DNA of 64,000 bases, taken from NCBI GenBank assembly GCA_907165065.1, contig OU015526.1, positions 70,889,723 through 70,953,722 on the forward strand, given 5' to 3'. The DNA is from Caprimulgus europaeus. Taxonomy: Eukaryota > Chordata > Aves > Caprimulgiformes > Caprimulgidae. The position numbers and the translations under genes were made by a program. Shown here piece after piece: positions 37,717-50,598 of the stretch (positions within the stretch are counted from its first letter, which is position 1; every line of letters starts with the position of its first letter). The notes beneath the pieces are model-generated. The model worked only from the letters and a program-made list of their open reading frames with translations. It had not been told where the DNA came from and did no database searches.

Positions 37717-39117
37717 CAACGCTACCTTTCCCAGTTTGCTGTTTTACCTGTGGATAACCCACGACTAAGTATGGCAAGACAGTGTAGTCCAGGTCTGCTT
37801 GAAATGATGGCCTGGGAGATCCCACACAACACCACCACACAACCAGTCATCTGTGCTCTGTGTTCAGCCACTGAATTGGAAACCCAGGCTCTTTCCAGAA
37901 GACAAAAATGACAGCAACTAATTCATCTGGAAAAATCTGTATTGATGAAGCCCAGGAAATTTATTTCAAAGTGACAGAGTGAGTCACAAGAAGATAAATT
38001 ACATTTTGGAGTTTTGTTTTTAAACAGAAATACTTTTTTCCCTAGCAAGGATGCCTAATTGCAGTATTTAGGCAACCAAAGCTAAAAAAGGACAAATGGA
38101 TTAGTGATGACACTCCTGAAATAAGGGTTATCTTCAAGCCAAGCTTATGTTTTCATTTCAGCCATAAAATGGTACAGAGCCTCAGATGAGACAACAAGGA
38201 GAATATACAAATTCATTTAAAGACAAATTAATTAATTCTATCATTATTATAATGTAGGTTTATGGAATTGAAAATAATTGAAACCTGAAAGCTACAATTC
38301 CAGCAGGCAAAGATGAGAATAGAGTTTACAAACCTTTCCCCTTAGGGAAGATAATATGATACAAGACACCCAAATTCTAGAATAGAGATTCAGTACTCCT
38401 CATCTTTCCTACAGGCAGAGATTCTGTCTGTGTGTTACTGTGCACTGGCATAAGAGTAAGAAAAACAAGGCTGCTTCTCCTTTAGATGAACTATAGTCCA
38501 AGCACCAAGTTGGGAAGTCATCAGTAAGAAGACTTCAGTTTTGTTCTAAAGTCACCGAAGTTGAAACTATTTGTATTTTGTCTTAAGTAAGAAAAAACCC
38601 CAAATATTTCTGCATTAGTTAAACCAGATAAAAAGACTAATATTGGATAGTGCAGTTTTGGGGAACTATTAATACAAAATAAAAAAAGGTTTATTTTCAT
38701 TAGAAAATAGATATAGACAAAACTATATCTGCATTCGGAAGAGAAATTGATACAAACACAAATCCAGAATTATCCTCAGTTTTTCCAGTCTCAACTTCAT
38801 ATTCTTTTTGCAAAAATAATTTTAAAATACTCACGAACCATTCAAATCCTAGAATAAATTTTGATATTGTGCTAAATCTACATCAGCAGATTTTATACTG
38901 CACCTTCTACATTTTCAAAGTAAGTAAAGCAAGAGAACATCTGGATAGAGGGATACATATGGACTTTAATTCCCTAAGACTGATCTGCTGCTGGCACTGC
39001 TCCAAATTACAGACTTGCAGCTGCATAGAGACTGTGCTGCACCACTGCAAGAGGGAAACATTAGGCACCGTCCGCTGCGTAAAAGTCACCCACAATTTTA
39101 AGGGTGCTTTTGGCCTG
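37717..39117. other. Interval between the two LTRs; no retroviral genes seen
   Basis: The first 200 bases (to about 37,920) are GC-richer and contain a second CACAACACCACCACACAACC stretch. They could be a leftover of the LTR element, but no protease, polymerase or envelope motif is readable. The remainder is ordinary AT-rich DNA. The LTRs on either side belong to different families, so this interval is not a provirus body. Confidence 0.45.
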
Positions 39118-39732
39118 TGTCCTGGTTTTCGACTCGGACAGAGCTAGATTTCTTTTTAGTAGCTAGAATAGTGCTGTGTTTTGGTTTCAGCCTGGGATTT
39201 GTTATAAGAAGAATGTTAATGACATACCAATGTTTTCAGTTGTCACTGGAAGTCGAAGGACTCCATGTTTTGCTAGTCCACAGTTGCAAGGTCTAGGGGA
39301 GCAAGAAAAAACAAAATTAGTAAACCAAACTGACATTTGGATATTCCAATGGGATATTTCACATAACATCATGTTCAGTATATGGATAAGGGTTTCTTTC
39401 TTTTGGGGGTTTTTGCTTGGACTCTCATTCTTCCAGGATGGTTTTTGGTATTGTGACTCCTCTGGGATCATTATTGGATAACAGGCTGGGCTTGGTTGGC
39501 AGGTGATGAGCAATCGCACTGTGCATCACTCATTTGTATATTTATCATTACTATTATCATTATTATTTTAATATAATTATTAATTTAAATTTTATTTCAA
39601 TTATTAAATTGTTCTTATCTCAACTTACGAATCTCCTTTCTGTTACACCTCCAATTCTCTCCCCTGTTCCCTGGGAGAAGGGAGAGTGAGCGAGCAGCTG
39701 TGCTTGGCTACTAGCCAAGTGAAACCACCACA
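39118..39732 (+). mobile_element. Solo LTR of a second avian endogenous retrovirus family (about 615 bp)
   Basis: It begins TGTCCTGGTTTTCGACTCGG and ends GTGAAACCACCACA. Between these it follows a well-known bird LTR layout: TAGTAGCTAGAATAGTGCTG, GTGTTTTGGTTTCAGCCTGG, a TATA-like AGTATATGGATAAG near 39,377, GGCAGGTGATGAGCAATCGC, a long A/T block with ATTATTATT-type repeats (about 39,533-39,615), CTTATCTCAACTTACGA, and GAGAGTGAGCGAGCAGCTGT near the end. No internal retroviral sequence is attached. It abuts the truncated CR1 that follows within a few bases. No convincing target-site duplication (GCCTG before, CCATG after). Confidence 0.85.
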
Positions 39733-39734
39733 CC

Positions 39735-41810
39735 ATGTTAGGTTAGCTTGGTGCTTGATGCCAAACTAACGACTGCTTCAGGGACTGCTTCTTCTGGGCT
39801 CAAGATCAAAGCATTCCGATATGTAGGAAGTCAGGGAAGGGAGCCAGGAGACCTGCTTGGTTAAGCAGGGAACTGCTGGCCAAACTTAAGTGGAAGAGGA
39901 GAGTTTACAGATCGTGGAAGGAGGGGCTGGCTACTTGGGAGGAATATAAGGATATTGTCAGAGGATGTAGGGAGGCAACTAGGAAAGCCAAGGCCTCCTT
40001 AGAATTAGATCTTGCCAGAGGGGTCAAGGACAACAGGAAAAGCTTCTTCAAATACATGGCAGATAAAGCCAACGTCAGAGGCAATGTAGGCCCACTGATA
40101 AATGAGGTGGGTACCCTGGTGACAGAGGATACAGAGAAGGCAGAGCTATTGAATGCCTTCTTTGCCTCTGTCTACTCTGCCGGAAGTTGTCTTGAGGAGC
40201 TCTGTACCCTGGAGACCCCAGATGGAGACAGGACAATGGAGAAGATTGCCTCAGTTGATGAGGATTAGGTCAGGGACCAATTAAGCAATCTGGACATCCA
40301 TAAATCTATGGGTCCAGATGGGATGCACCCACGAGAGTTGAGGGAGCTGGCTGAAGTCATTGCTAGACCGCTCTCCATCATCTTTGCTAAGTCGTGGGGA
40401 ACGGGAGAGGTGCCTGAGGACTGGAGGAAAGCAAATGTCACTCCAATCTTCAAAAAGGGCAAGAAGGAGGACCCGGGTAACTACAGACCGGTCAGCCTCA
40501 CCTCCATCCCTGGAAAAGTGATGGAATGACTTATCCTTGGTGCCATCTCTAGGCATATCAAGGACAAGAGGGTCATTAGGGGCAGTCAGCACGGCTTCAC
40601 CAAGGGGAAAACACGACCAGGTGGCTGGATGATGGTAGAGCAGTGGATGTGGTCTATCTTGATTTCAGCAAAGCATTTGACACGGTCTCCCACAGCATCC
40701 TCGCTGATAAATTGAGGAAGTGTGGATTAGATGAGCAGGTAGTGAGATGGATTATTAACTGGCTGGTGGGAAGAAGCCAGAGAGTAGTGGTCAATGGGGC
40801 GGAGTCTAGTTGGAGACCTGTGTCTAGTGGAGTCCCTCAGGGGTCAGTACTAGGACCAGTATTATTCAATATATTCATAAATGACCTGGATGAGGGAATT
40901 TAATGCACTGTCAGCAAGTTTGCTGATGATACCAAGCTGGGAGGAGTGGATGACATGCCAGAAGGCTGTGCTGCCATCCAGAGAGACCTGGACAGGCTGG
41001 AGAGCTGGGCAGGGAAAAACTTGATGAAATATAATAAGGGCAAGTGTAGGGTGTTGCACCTGGGCAGGAACAACCCCAGGTTCCAGTATAGGTTAGGAAA
41101 TGATCTCCTAGAGAGCAGTGTAGGGGAAAGGGATCTGGGAGTCCTGGTGGACAGCAGGATGACCATGAGCCAGCACTGTGCCCTTGTGGCCAGGAAGGCC
41201 AATGGCATCCTGGGGTGCATTAGAAGGGGTGTAGTCAGTAGGTCAAGAGAGGTTCTTCTCCCCCTTTACTCTGCCCTGGTGAGGCCACATCTGGAATATT
41301 GTGTCCAGTTCTGGGCCCCACAGTTCAAGAAGGACAGGGAGCTGCTTAAGAGAGTCCAGCGAAGAGCCACCAAAATGATTAAGGGAGTGGAACATCTCCC
41401 TTATGAGGAAAGGCTGAGGGAGCTGGGGCTCTTTAGCTTGGAGAAGAGGAGACTGAGGGGGGACCTGATTAATGTTTATAAATATTTGAATGGTGAGTGT
41501 GAGGAGGATGGGGCCAGGCTCTTCACAGTGATGACCAATGATAGGACAAGGGGTAATGGGTGCAAGCTGGAACACAGGAGTTTCTGCTTAAATTTGAGAA
41601 AGAACTTCTTTACTGTGAGGGTGACAGAGCACTGGAACAGGCTGCCCATTGAGGTTGTGGAGTCTCCTTCTCTGGAGACATTCAAGACCCGCCTGGACGC
41701 CTTCCTGTGTGAACTCATCTAGGTGTTCCTGCTCCGGCAGGGGGATTGGACTAGATGATCTTTCGAGGTCCCTTCCAATCCCTAATATTCTGTGATTCTG
41801 TGATTCTGTA
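39735..41810 (+). mobile_element. CR1 LINE, 5'-truncated, about 2.1 kb
   Basis: It contains the end of the linker before the reverse transcriptase, the reverse-transcriptase domain, the ORF2 C-terminal region and the 3' UTR. It ends in three copies of the 8-bp CR1 terminal repeat (ATTCTGTG, ATTCTGTG, ATTCTGTA; 41,787-41,810). The endonuclease domain and 5' half are missing, as is usual for CR1 insertions. The 5' boundary coincides with the end of the LTR at 39,732. Either the LTR inserted at this point or the CR1 truncated there; sequence before the LTR does not look like CR1. Confidence 0.93.
39759..41722 (+). pseudogene. CR1 ORF2 reverse-transcriptase remnant (inactive)
   Basis: The product would be the CR1 polyprotein that nicks target DNA and reverse-transcribes the element RNA; only the polymerase part is left. 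In order, the frame shows WAQDQSIPICRKSGK near 39,795, [15 protein letters not shown] near 40,308, [20 protein letters not shown], motif [16 protein letters not shown] (about 40,650), motif [19 protein letters not shown], and motif [10 protein letters not shown] (catalytic DD near 40,922), followed by 258 open codons to 41,722. It is broken by TAG at 40,266, TGA at 40,527, a deletion with frameshift between 40,530 and 40,643, and TAA at 40,901 just before motif C. Catalytic residues are otherwise kept, indicating moderate age. Gene symbols do not apply. Confidence 0.92.
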
Positions 41811-42204
41811 ACGAGACTCCCACCTTGCTTACCTGTTGCCTTATGCAAAGTCCAGAGCAAGCTATGCAACTAAGCAGAGAAACCAGTCCTGGAAATGACA
41901 CCTCCAGCCTGGCCTCGATGGAGGAACTAATCCACAACAGAGAAGGTGTTACACAGCCAGCTGTACCAGTCTCACAGCAGTGCTGAGAACTCTCTGAAGT
42001 GCTATTTGGGATAAGTATTTCACTAAACTCCTGCAAAAAGTCTGTATGAGAGACCAGTATCACAGTGCTTTGTCTACAGCGTTCAGCCCTTGAGGACAGA
42101 GGCATCTTGCTCCTGCCCTGCATGGTACCAACTTTGCTCTTGGATTTTCTCTACAGGGACTGACATGTGACACTGTTTGAGTCAACTTACCTACAATCAG
42201 AACC
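41811..42204. other. Unique, moderately GC-rich sequence between CR1 and a poly-A run
   Basis: No gene recognised. An 18-A run follows directly, which suggested a processed retrocopy, but no AATAAA/ATTAAA lies within 40 bp before it and no coding match is visible. Confidence 0.4.
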
Positions 42205-42222
42205 AAAAAAAAAAAAAAAAAA
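42205..42222 (+). repeat. Poly-A run, 18 bases
   Basis: Uninterrupted adenines, followed by GAAGAATAAAGC. Confidence 0.85.
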
Positions 42223-42764
42223 GAAGAATAAAGCACTGGAATGTATAATAAACACAGAATTATTTGTCCTGCTTCGTATTAAGGCAGCTACTGATCTGGA
42301 GACATGAAAACACTTCCCTGTACAAGGGCTTTATAAATATCTCTGCTGGTGATTTCTAGCTTCCTTTGAAGTGTCAGGCACTTGACATTACCGGAGATTC
42401 CTCTGCATTAGGCAGACAGATGTGATATCATATATTAATCCTAAGAGGTAGATTGCTATATCCCCTCCTGGGATATCCTCCTATATCCTTACCTAAAACT
42501 CATCAGAAAAGAGTGAAATTAAAGCAAACTCCTTTGAAGATGCTTGTTGTCACTTCACCCACTTAGAAAAAATGGTGTCAAAGCCAAATACTGTATTGCT
42601 GGAATCTGCAGGACAGCCTGCAGCTGTGATAAGTGCTATTTCTTCTTTGTTTTGCTGCAACTGTAAAGCCCCTCTAAGCAGAAATAGCTCAGGATTGTGC
42701 CACATTAGACCTTGGTATCTTTCTTTAGGAAAGAATGCTTAATGTCATACTGAGGATCAAAACC

Positions 42765-42860
42765 CTGCTGTGTTAGGTACTGTGACAACCAAGGGGTGAC
42801 TCGGGCCAGAAGAGCTTTCAATACAAGTAAAGGATCTGTGGTCTTTTTGTCATGGGTAAA
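42765..42860. repeat. Possible short ancient CR1/L3-type relic
   Basis: TGTGTTAGGTACTGTGACAA, then CCAGAAGAGCTTTCAATACAAG, parallels the 'TGTTAGGTACTGTACAAACA...CCAAAGAGCTTACAATCTAAG' block of old amniote repeats. Degraded and short. Confidence 0.25.
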
Positions 42861-45204
42861 ACTACAGTGTTCGATCATACAAGACCCACAAAAAGTAGCC
42901 AGGGGAAGGGACAAGGCAAATGACTACTTACCAGGGAAGCAAGCCTCCCCCGCTGTGGTTATAGCACCCTTCCCCAGAAGATCTGCTCTATCACAGCTAG
43001 CTAACACTGCACAATAAGAAGGGGAAGAAAGTTCCTTCCACCCCTAACTACATCTACACCCACTAACACAAGCAAAGTACACAGCATCCCAATGGAGATC
43101 ACCTGAAGTACAGCACTCGTTATTCAGGGGCTTTTTGATCATGATTATTTGTGGAAGAGCTATTTTATAGTTTTGTGCTAAAACTGCAAACAAAATTCTG
43201 ACAGGCTCTATAGACTCATAATCACTGTACTGAAAGAACATCTATGCTTATGAAACACAAATTATATAAAGTCTTTGTCTCTTTTTTTCCTTGAGATATG
43301 AAAAGGCACTTAAGCCCATATCTGCAAAAGTGTTTCTGTCTTCTATATGTCACTTAACTCCCAGTGAACTTGGTACTCAACTGCCTTGGAGAAGCTGACA
43401 TTTAGGTTTTATCTAGACAATTTTTGAAAATACTTTCAACTCCCTGGGAAGTAAAGGAACAAACATTAGCAGTGTCTCTTAAAAAATTGAGAATATTTGA
43501 GGAAGGCATGAATAATCAGAAATCGTCAAGCCTTGAGCCAATTTTGCAGAATGATGCCCTTTTAAGGTAGCAAGAATAGTGTAAGTAGTACAGTGATCTG
43601 ATCAAACTAGACTAGAAAATGAAAATAACAAAAGGTGAGCTCACCTTATTTAAAATTTACCGTGGCTGTATATGTTTTGATTTTGGCTATCCATACAGAA
43701 ATCAGCTGTAGTCAGATTTTTTATGTTTTTAATTATATAGTGGTAGTTAAAAGCATATACAATTTCATTATCATGTATATAAACAAAAAACATAGTTTGA
43801 AATGTCATAGAAAATTTCTGAAGTCTTTTACAGATGCTTTTCAACACCTTTGTACTCTTATTTCATTTTATGGATCATTCATGCCACTTCACCAGCTCTA
43901 TTTTGCTTTGTATTTGTGAAAAAATTTTAAGTGCCAACTTTGTGTCACAGTGTTGGATGCATCTAGGATTGTTAATTTGCATGCAGTTGAGTTCAGTAGC
44001 TATGACCTTCTGTGCTTCAGTTCTCACAGCAGTTCAAACCCAACCCACCACTTCTCTATCTTCTCCTCCCTCTCATCCTTCTTTAGGAATTAGTATTTAT
44101 TAATTGTTATTTATAAGAAACATTCCTCAGGATGTGTGTGTGATGTGAAGAAAGGAGAAAACAAGCTCTAGCAACCACATCAAATCCATGCACCTGTTAA
44201 TTGGACGTTCACCAGCACTCAAATTAAAATAACTCTTAAGTTGTTCAAAGAGATTAGATTTTTCTGATTTAAAAAATAAAAAATAAAAAATATGAAGTTG
44301 TTCTATCACTACCACAGAGGAAAGTCATTACATACTCTGGTGCCAACTTCCAGCTTTGCCTGTGGCCCCAGTTTTGGGAATATAATGGACAACATTGGCA
44401 TCAATTCTATGTATTAAGAGCTAAAGTTGTCTACTTTTTATGCAGAAACAACTAAAAATAGGGATTGGACCCCTTTATCTTTTTTCTAACTAGTGTTCAA
44501 AAATGAGCAAGAACAATGTCACACAGTCCCCGAGTTCATAACAGAAAAAAACAACAACAACAAACAGACCCTGCACTAGTTTCCTTAGGTTGAAAGTTAT
44601 CTCATATTTGATCTATCAAATGTGTCCCTCACATTAGAGGACACAAGAAGTCCTTGTGAATGGATCAGTAAGCTCATTCAAACTATTAAAATCACTTCTA
44701 CAAATGTCAAGTTTTAGAAAACAAGAGTCTGTGCAGAATACACTTATAGAATTTTACAAAGTATGCTTCAGAACACAGTCCTCTGATATTTTTTTTATTA
44801 AAAACACAGACTAGCAATCACTGCCAATAAATGATGCTGGTCTGAAAGCTCCAGCTGTATGAAGCAGCACCTTCAACAAAGAGGGATTTTTTATTATTAA
44901 AAAGTGCTACAAAACCTTCTGACGTAAAAAAGAAAACTGCATACCTTCTTAGAGAGAGTGACCATAATCCTGATGAAGAACATTAATCTGTGCAGCTGAA
45001 CTATCCACACAAGGCTGGTAAAATATTTGACTAAATTCTTACAGTAAGTTCTGTATTCCTACACAAAACTCTTTGGTAAACTGTTCTTAATATTAACCAG
45101 GTGTCCAGAAGCAGATGAAAACCCTTCTGAGAAGTCCTTTTTAATATAACAGTTTAAAAGTAAATAATAATTTTGAAGTACAAAATAAAGTGCGAGCTGG
45201 GGTT
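42861..45204. other. Unique AT-rich sequence, no gene recognised
   Basis: Short frames only (at most 94 codons, no motifs). The stretch 43,295-43,400 (GAAAAGGCACTTAAGCCCAT and following) vaguely resembles an old amniote repeat. A (CAA)n-type tract lies at 44,545-44,566. Confidence 0.4.
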
Positions 45205-45710
45205 TCATAGAATCACAGAATGGTTTGGGTTGGAAGGGACCTTAAAGATCATCCAGTTCCAACCTCCTTGCCATCAGCAGGGACACCTTCCACTCGATCA
45301 GGTTGCTCAAAGCCTCATCCAATCTGTCCTTGAACACTTCCAGGGAGAGGGCATCCACAACTTCTCTGGGCAACCTGTGCCAGTGTCTCACCACCCTTCC
45401 AGAAAATAATTTCTTCCTGATATCTAATCTGAACCTACCCTCTTCCAGTTTGAAGCCATTACCCCTTGTTTTATCACTACCTGCCCTTGTAAAAAGTCCC
45501 TCCCCATCTTCCTTGTCAGCCCTTTCAGGTACTGGAAGGCCACTACAAGATCTCCCTAAGCCTTCTCTTTTCCAGGCTGAACAGCCCCGACTCTCTCAGC
45601 CTGTCCTCATAGGAGAGGTGCTCCAGCCCTCAGATCATCCTTGTGGCCTCCTCTGGATTCATTCTAACAGGTCCACGTCTGGTGTTGGGGGCTCCAGAAC
45701 TGGACACTGA
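45205..45710 (-). mobile_element. CR1 LINE fragment, 3' end, about 500 bp
   Basis: It starts on the plus strand with TCATAGAATCACAGAATGGT (reverse complement of the CR1 3' terminus). It runs through the 3' UTR ('ACCTTCCACTCGATCAGGTT') into the ORF2 C-terminus, ending where the minus strand reads TGTCCAGTTCTGGAGCC. Truncation is near 45,710. The same part of the same subfamily is present in opposite orientation at 29,725-30,226. Open plus-strand frames across it are shadows. Confidence 0.93.
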
Positions 45711-48700
45711 AAACTCTGGTTTCTTTGTTTCCTGTCCCCCCAAAGTAGAACTCAGTACTACTTACAAGCTGCACTGAATCAGGCAATTTGGGGCTGGAGG
45801 TGTTGCAGTTGCATTCAGAATGAGAGTAGACACATTACACTGATGAGAATGCATCTTTTAAAAGAGGTACATAATTTAATCATGAGCTACAGAAATCAGA
45901 GTTTTAGGGGTGTTTTTTATTTGGTTGTGGGTTTTTTTGGTTTTGTTAGCAGACCTAAAATGCTCACATGCCCTTTCAAATGATATAAATTAATACTCAG
46001 GTTGTCAGACTCACAGAAGAAACACAGCCCTCAAAATGTAGGATTATGTAGAACAAAGTAAAACAGGTAAACTACTTTCCAAGCATGAATAAAAAAGTAT
46101 TCTGGTTTCAAGCCCAACCATAGATGGGGAGGGTGCAGAAATACCCACGCATTCAAAGCACTGAGGAATATGCTCCCTGGTGAACATCTAGTAACTCGTG
46201 AACCATACTGTTCCTCTGCCTATGCTTGTTTCCAACTTCTTAACTATGACAGGCCTCCTACCTGGGTTTCCTAAAGATTCTTTTTGCTCATTTGTTATAA
46301 TAAAAAAAGAAAAGTATCTAACTATATTGCTCTCTATGCTTTATTTAAAGATAACCTTTTCACATCTTGAAGTATCCAGCCAGAATAAATATGGCTTCCA
46401 ATTCTAAGCAGGGAAGCTTTTTTCTTGTTCACTGGCCAACATAAGACTATACAATTTAATTAACCTTTCTGTAGCACCTTTTTTGCCAGATAACGACTTC
46501 TTTCTTCAACTTCGCTTTTCAAAAACATTATGTAATAAATCACAAGGGAAAAATCTTTATTTTTAATATTTCCATTTACGTATTTAATGAACATTATTGA
46601 ATTTTTGCCAAGTACTTATTGGAAACTTGGAATAAATATCTGTGAACTACTATTTCATTTCTGTCTGTGAGGATGAAGTGTTCTGCTGACACCAGAATTT
46701 TAATAATTAGCTCATTTATTAGAAATCTGTTCTTCATTTTCAGTAACATTGTAAAAGGTTGAGTTTTAAACTAAACTAGAAATCAAAAGCTTTCTTTTTT
46801 TATTCAAGCTTTTCCATCCTTTGAATATAAGTTTTGAGAAAATCTTTAAAAACACAGACTGCAGCATGCCAAGCCGTGCCTACTACTAATTAGTACTCAG
46901 CCCTGAATTTGGAGTTTTCAGTAACAAAAACCAGCCCGCCCTCTTGAACTGACTGAGTCCTGCCAGCAGTTCCCTCTCAAACACACATTGTGCTGATGAA
47001 TCTCCTGCATTTTTTTCTGCGGCTCCTTAGATCTTTTTGATAACTTGCTACTGGGAGGCCTCACTTCCCAGCTGACCCTTTATAGGTGCACCAGTGATCC
47101 CATCTTCCCCCTTTGACAAGGATTCAATTCTCTCTTTGTTACCTTTGTTCTCATTTAACAGCCTACCTCTCTGAAGGAATTGTTCATCTGCCATTTAAGG
47201 ATATGCATTTCAGCTTTAATTCCCTAAAGATAAGGAAAAGTGAAATGCCATCACAAAGAGCAGAACTCTTACCTCCAATTTTTTCTGTTATATGCCCATG
47301 GAACAATTACTGTCAGTAAGTTCGCAGGGGCATATTGAGTGACAAAATGGGATCTACTTTATCACAGATATCTAAGGCATAACATTGATTGTTTAATTAT
47401 GAAACACAACAATTACTTTTTCAAGAACCTGTTATCCTCAGAGTATTTCAGCAGTAGGGTGAAGTAGAACTCAATGTTTGGCAGCAACTTCCATGCTGAT
47501 ATTTTGACAGGATCAGGTCCATCAAAATAGAGCTTTTAGTGCACAGCCCTTTATGTCTGTGTGTAAACTACCATAGTTATCTGAAGTTTTCACACTTCTA
47601 ATGTATCTATCTGAAGCATCAATTATAAATCAAAGCTTTCAACGTTCAGTAGGTTTCAAATTATGAATGCTCTTGATCATATTTCATCTTACAGCTTTTT
47701 TGACAAACTATAAGACAAAAGATTTTTTTTTAAAGCCTAATCTTTACTAAATAATTTGGTATGTAATTGTTATGTTTTTGCATTTATGAAAAAGGAACTG
47801 TATATTTTCATTCTGAATTCTTTTTAGGCTAAAGAAACAAGAAAACCAAAACAAAAATCTTTTTGAGATCACTTTGCATACCTCCCCTGTAGACAAAGGA
47901 TCTTTCTCACAATATCCACAGATTCATTAGAGACAAAAGTTAAATTAAATATGTAAACATAAGAACAAAAATAATTTGGTGCAGACCACTATAACATAAA
48001 GAAAAAAACAGATAATTTGCATATCGATTTAAGTATAGTTCAGTATTCTCCAGGTTACCAGCCACTTTTTAATCACATTTTGTCAATTCAGCAATGCTTA
48101 TTCCTTCAGTACATCAAAACAAAGATTCTAAAGTTCTCACAGAAGAAGAGTCTAAAAATTAAACTTGGAACAAAGTTTGCTGTTCTGCTGATGATCACAT
48201 AAGTGTGAACAAACTGTTCTACTCCCTCAATACTATTTGGTTTTCTATGCAAATAACAACAATAACTTTGAAAGCTCATGCAGTTTGGTGCAGAAGTGTT
48301 TGCCTATGTTCACAAAGAACCTGAAATAACTTTGAAATGTGAAGAGCCTCATTCATTTCAAGACTGATAACTTGTAGTAAGTTACTATTCCCTCAAGTGC
48401 CAATATAGTTAACTGTGATCATCAGATCCACCTGAAGCTTTACATTACTCAGATCTACACAATCTGCAAAAAAACAACAACAAGAAAACCATGCAAAAAC
48501 AAACAAAAAAAACCCCACCCCAAACCACTCTTTAAAATAAGTAGCAAGATTGCAGAAAGCCAAGATTTACTTGAGGAGTTAAGGAAAGTTGTGTGTGAAA
48601 TGGTAACATTCAAATACAGAGCAAAGAAGAAATTAAATATCCATCTAGTAAAATACTGAATTTAAACAAAATACCACAAATTGACTAGTAGTCTTTACTT

Positions 48701-50462
48701 TCTTCTACATTACAACTTTTATATTAGAATACCATTAATTCTGACAATGAAACAACTCATAACAAGTGCAGTGCAGTTAGAACAACTTTACAAAAGCAAG
48801 GACGGTACCACTTACTGAACCTTTAAAGTTGTGGGAAGTAAGTATTTTATCTGTAATTTTCTACAACAAGGTCCTTGTGATACATTAGACTACTGATTTA
48901 ATAATCATTAAGAACTTAGAAGTATGAAGCCTTTTTTTAAAAAAATGCTTACTGAACACATCAGTTTTCAGCACAGTAACACAGTATTCTGAATTCTCAT
49001 TTCTGGCACAGTACTCATACTTAGCACTGTGCGACTTCAGAAGAAACTGTGAGCAATGTTTTAAGAAATCCACGATATTTTTAATTTCATGAAACACTTT
49101 TCATGTTGCACTTATGTGATATTTGAACATTGCCTGGGTTATTTCAGGCAGATCTTAACATGAATTACACAAGAATAAAAGAAAAATGTCATCCTTTCCA
49201 GTTTTTCTGCCATTTTAACTATAGCCAGGCCAATCCCTAATCATATTTTTCCTAGACCTGCTGGAAAATGTACAGTGAACCTCTTGAACACCACTTCTAT
49301 CAATTTTTTTTTTATATATTTTTATCTTTTCTCCAAGGTTCCTACTTAATCTAAGCCCCACAGTAGCTGCAGTACTCAGAAAGCCTCCCTGTTCTGAGCA
49401 GGTCCTCTCTTTGGTGACCCAGTGAGTACCAACCTGGAAACAAAATCTTGCTAGCACCAACAAGGGAATCTTTTCTGATGCCTCAAATCAGTATGTTCAA
49501 ACACTTTAGGGGAAAAAACAAAACAACAACAACAAAAAACCCCACATATAACTTTCAGATATGTGGGAAACAAAAGGAACAAAGAAAAAAAAGCCAGCAA
49601 GCTTGTTCCCTTCCTCCCCACACGTTTTTGCTGCTATTTTTTCCCATAGAATGCTACTTGTGTCAGGCTTTCAGTCCACTTCAGTGAGAAGGGCACCAAA
49701 GCAATCTATTCCTTCAGCAAAATTAAAATAAGACACAGAAACAAGGAGTTAAATGCTGTTGATTAAGGAATTGGCAATGATTAAATTTTTCAGGCTTAGG
49801 GTTGGAGTATATAAATATACTATTTCTTGTATTTATGCAAGAAAGGACAGTGCTCTTCGTGTGTAATGGAAACACATAACAAAGTTAGTGACCTTTTAAG
49901 TCTCAGATGATGCCAGCATGTGATACAGATACACTTTTAGTACAAGGAGCTGTGTCTAATTATTATGCTCTCTTTAATTCCACATGAGACTGATGCTGAA
50001 AGAGTGCAATAGTTTGAATTCATCAGATGAACGGTAATAAACATGCTGAAATGTTGACTATCACTACTGTGAAAATGTTTAATCCAGTCAGCCATTTGCA
50101 CTGTTTGCAACTGTGAAACACTCGTCATATTTCCTTTGCAGGAGAGGGCAGAGATTTCTTTAGAAGTTTTGATAGCTATGATATTAGTAATGGACAAAGT
50201 TATGAGTAAGTGATGCCAAACTAGTAATCCCAAACAGACATTTTCATCTTCCACAGTTTTGAGATATATTGTAAGTTCTTCTGTTTTTTAAAGATGATGT
50301 CGCTGCACCTTCCCGAAAGTTACAGCATATGAACTCAAGGGGTTGAATTTCATCATCATGACAACTCAGAGGAAGTCAGCACAAGTCAACACTGGAATAA
50401 GCTCCACCTCTCATCCCCAAATATGTTTTATATGTGCATATCACAAGTTACTGACTTGTAGC
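45711..50462. other. Unique AT-rich sequence with A/C- and T/G-type tracts
   Basis: No gene or known transposon. Low-complexity TTTGG-type tracts occur at 45,906-45,950 (T/G) and as A/C complements at 48,467-48,529 and 49,510-49,552. The stretch 46,860-47,110 is less AT-rich but unrecognised. Confidence 0.45.
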
Positions 50463-50476
50463 ATATATATATATAT
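50463..50476 (+). repeat. (AT)7 microsatellite
   Basis: Fourteen bases of perfect AT alternation. Confidence 0.8.
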
Positions 50477-50598
50477 CTCACTTAGCCAGTGATATATTTC
50501 CTCTAATCTTTTTCTATTGTGTTTTAAATTATATTAAGACTGGCGAAATAATTGATATTATGGGGAACAGGCCTAAACTGGCTGAAAAATAGGTAAAG

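Noticed and set aside
37039..37911. Overlapping 90-120-codon ORFs on both strands in the 36.8-37.9 kb region
   Set aside because: They lie mostly in the GC-rich LTR body, with degraded tandem units; open frames on both strands are a composition effect.
36759..39732. A single provirus bounded by the two LTRs
   Set aside because: The two LTRs belong to different families with different lengths and ends, and no gag, pol or env sequence lies between them.
40281..42123. Minus-strand ORFs of 65-113 codons across the CR1
   Set aside because: They are antisense shadows of the CR1 ORF2 frame or its immediate flank.
41811..42222. Processed pseudogene ending in the 18-A run
   Set aside because: No poly-A signal, no coding match and no flanking duplication could be found.
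45303..45710. 135-codon plus-strand ORF
   Set aside because: It is antisense to the reversed CR1 fragment.
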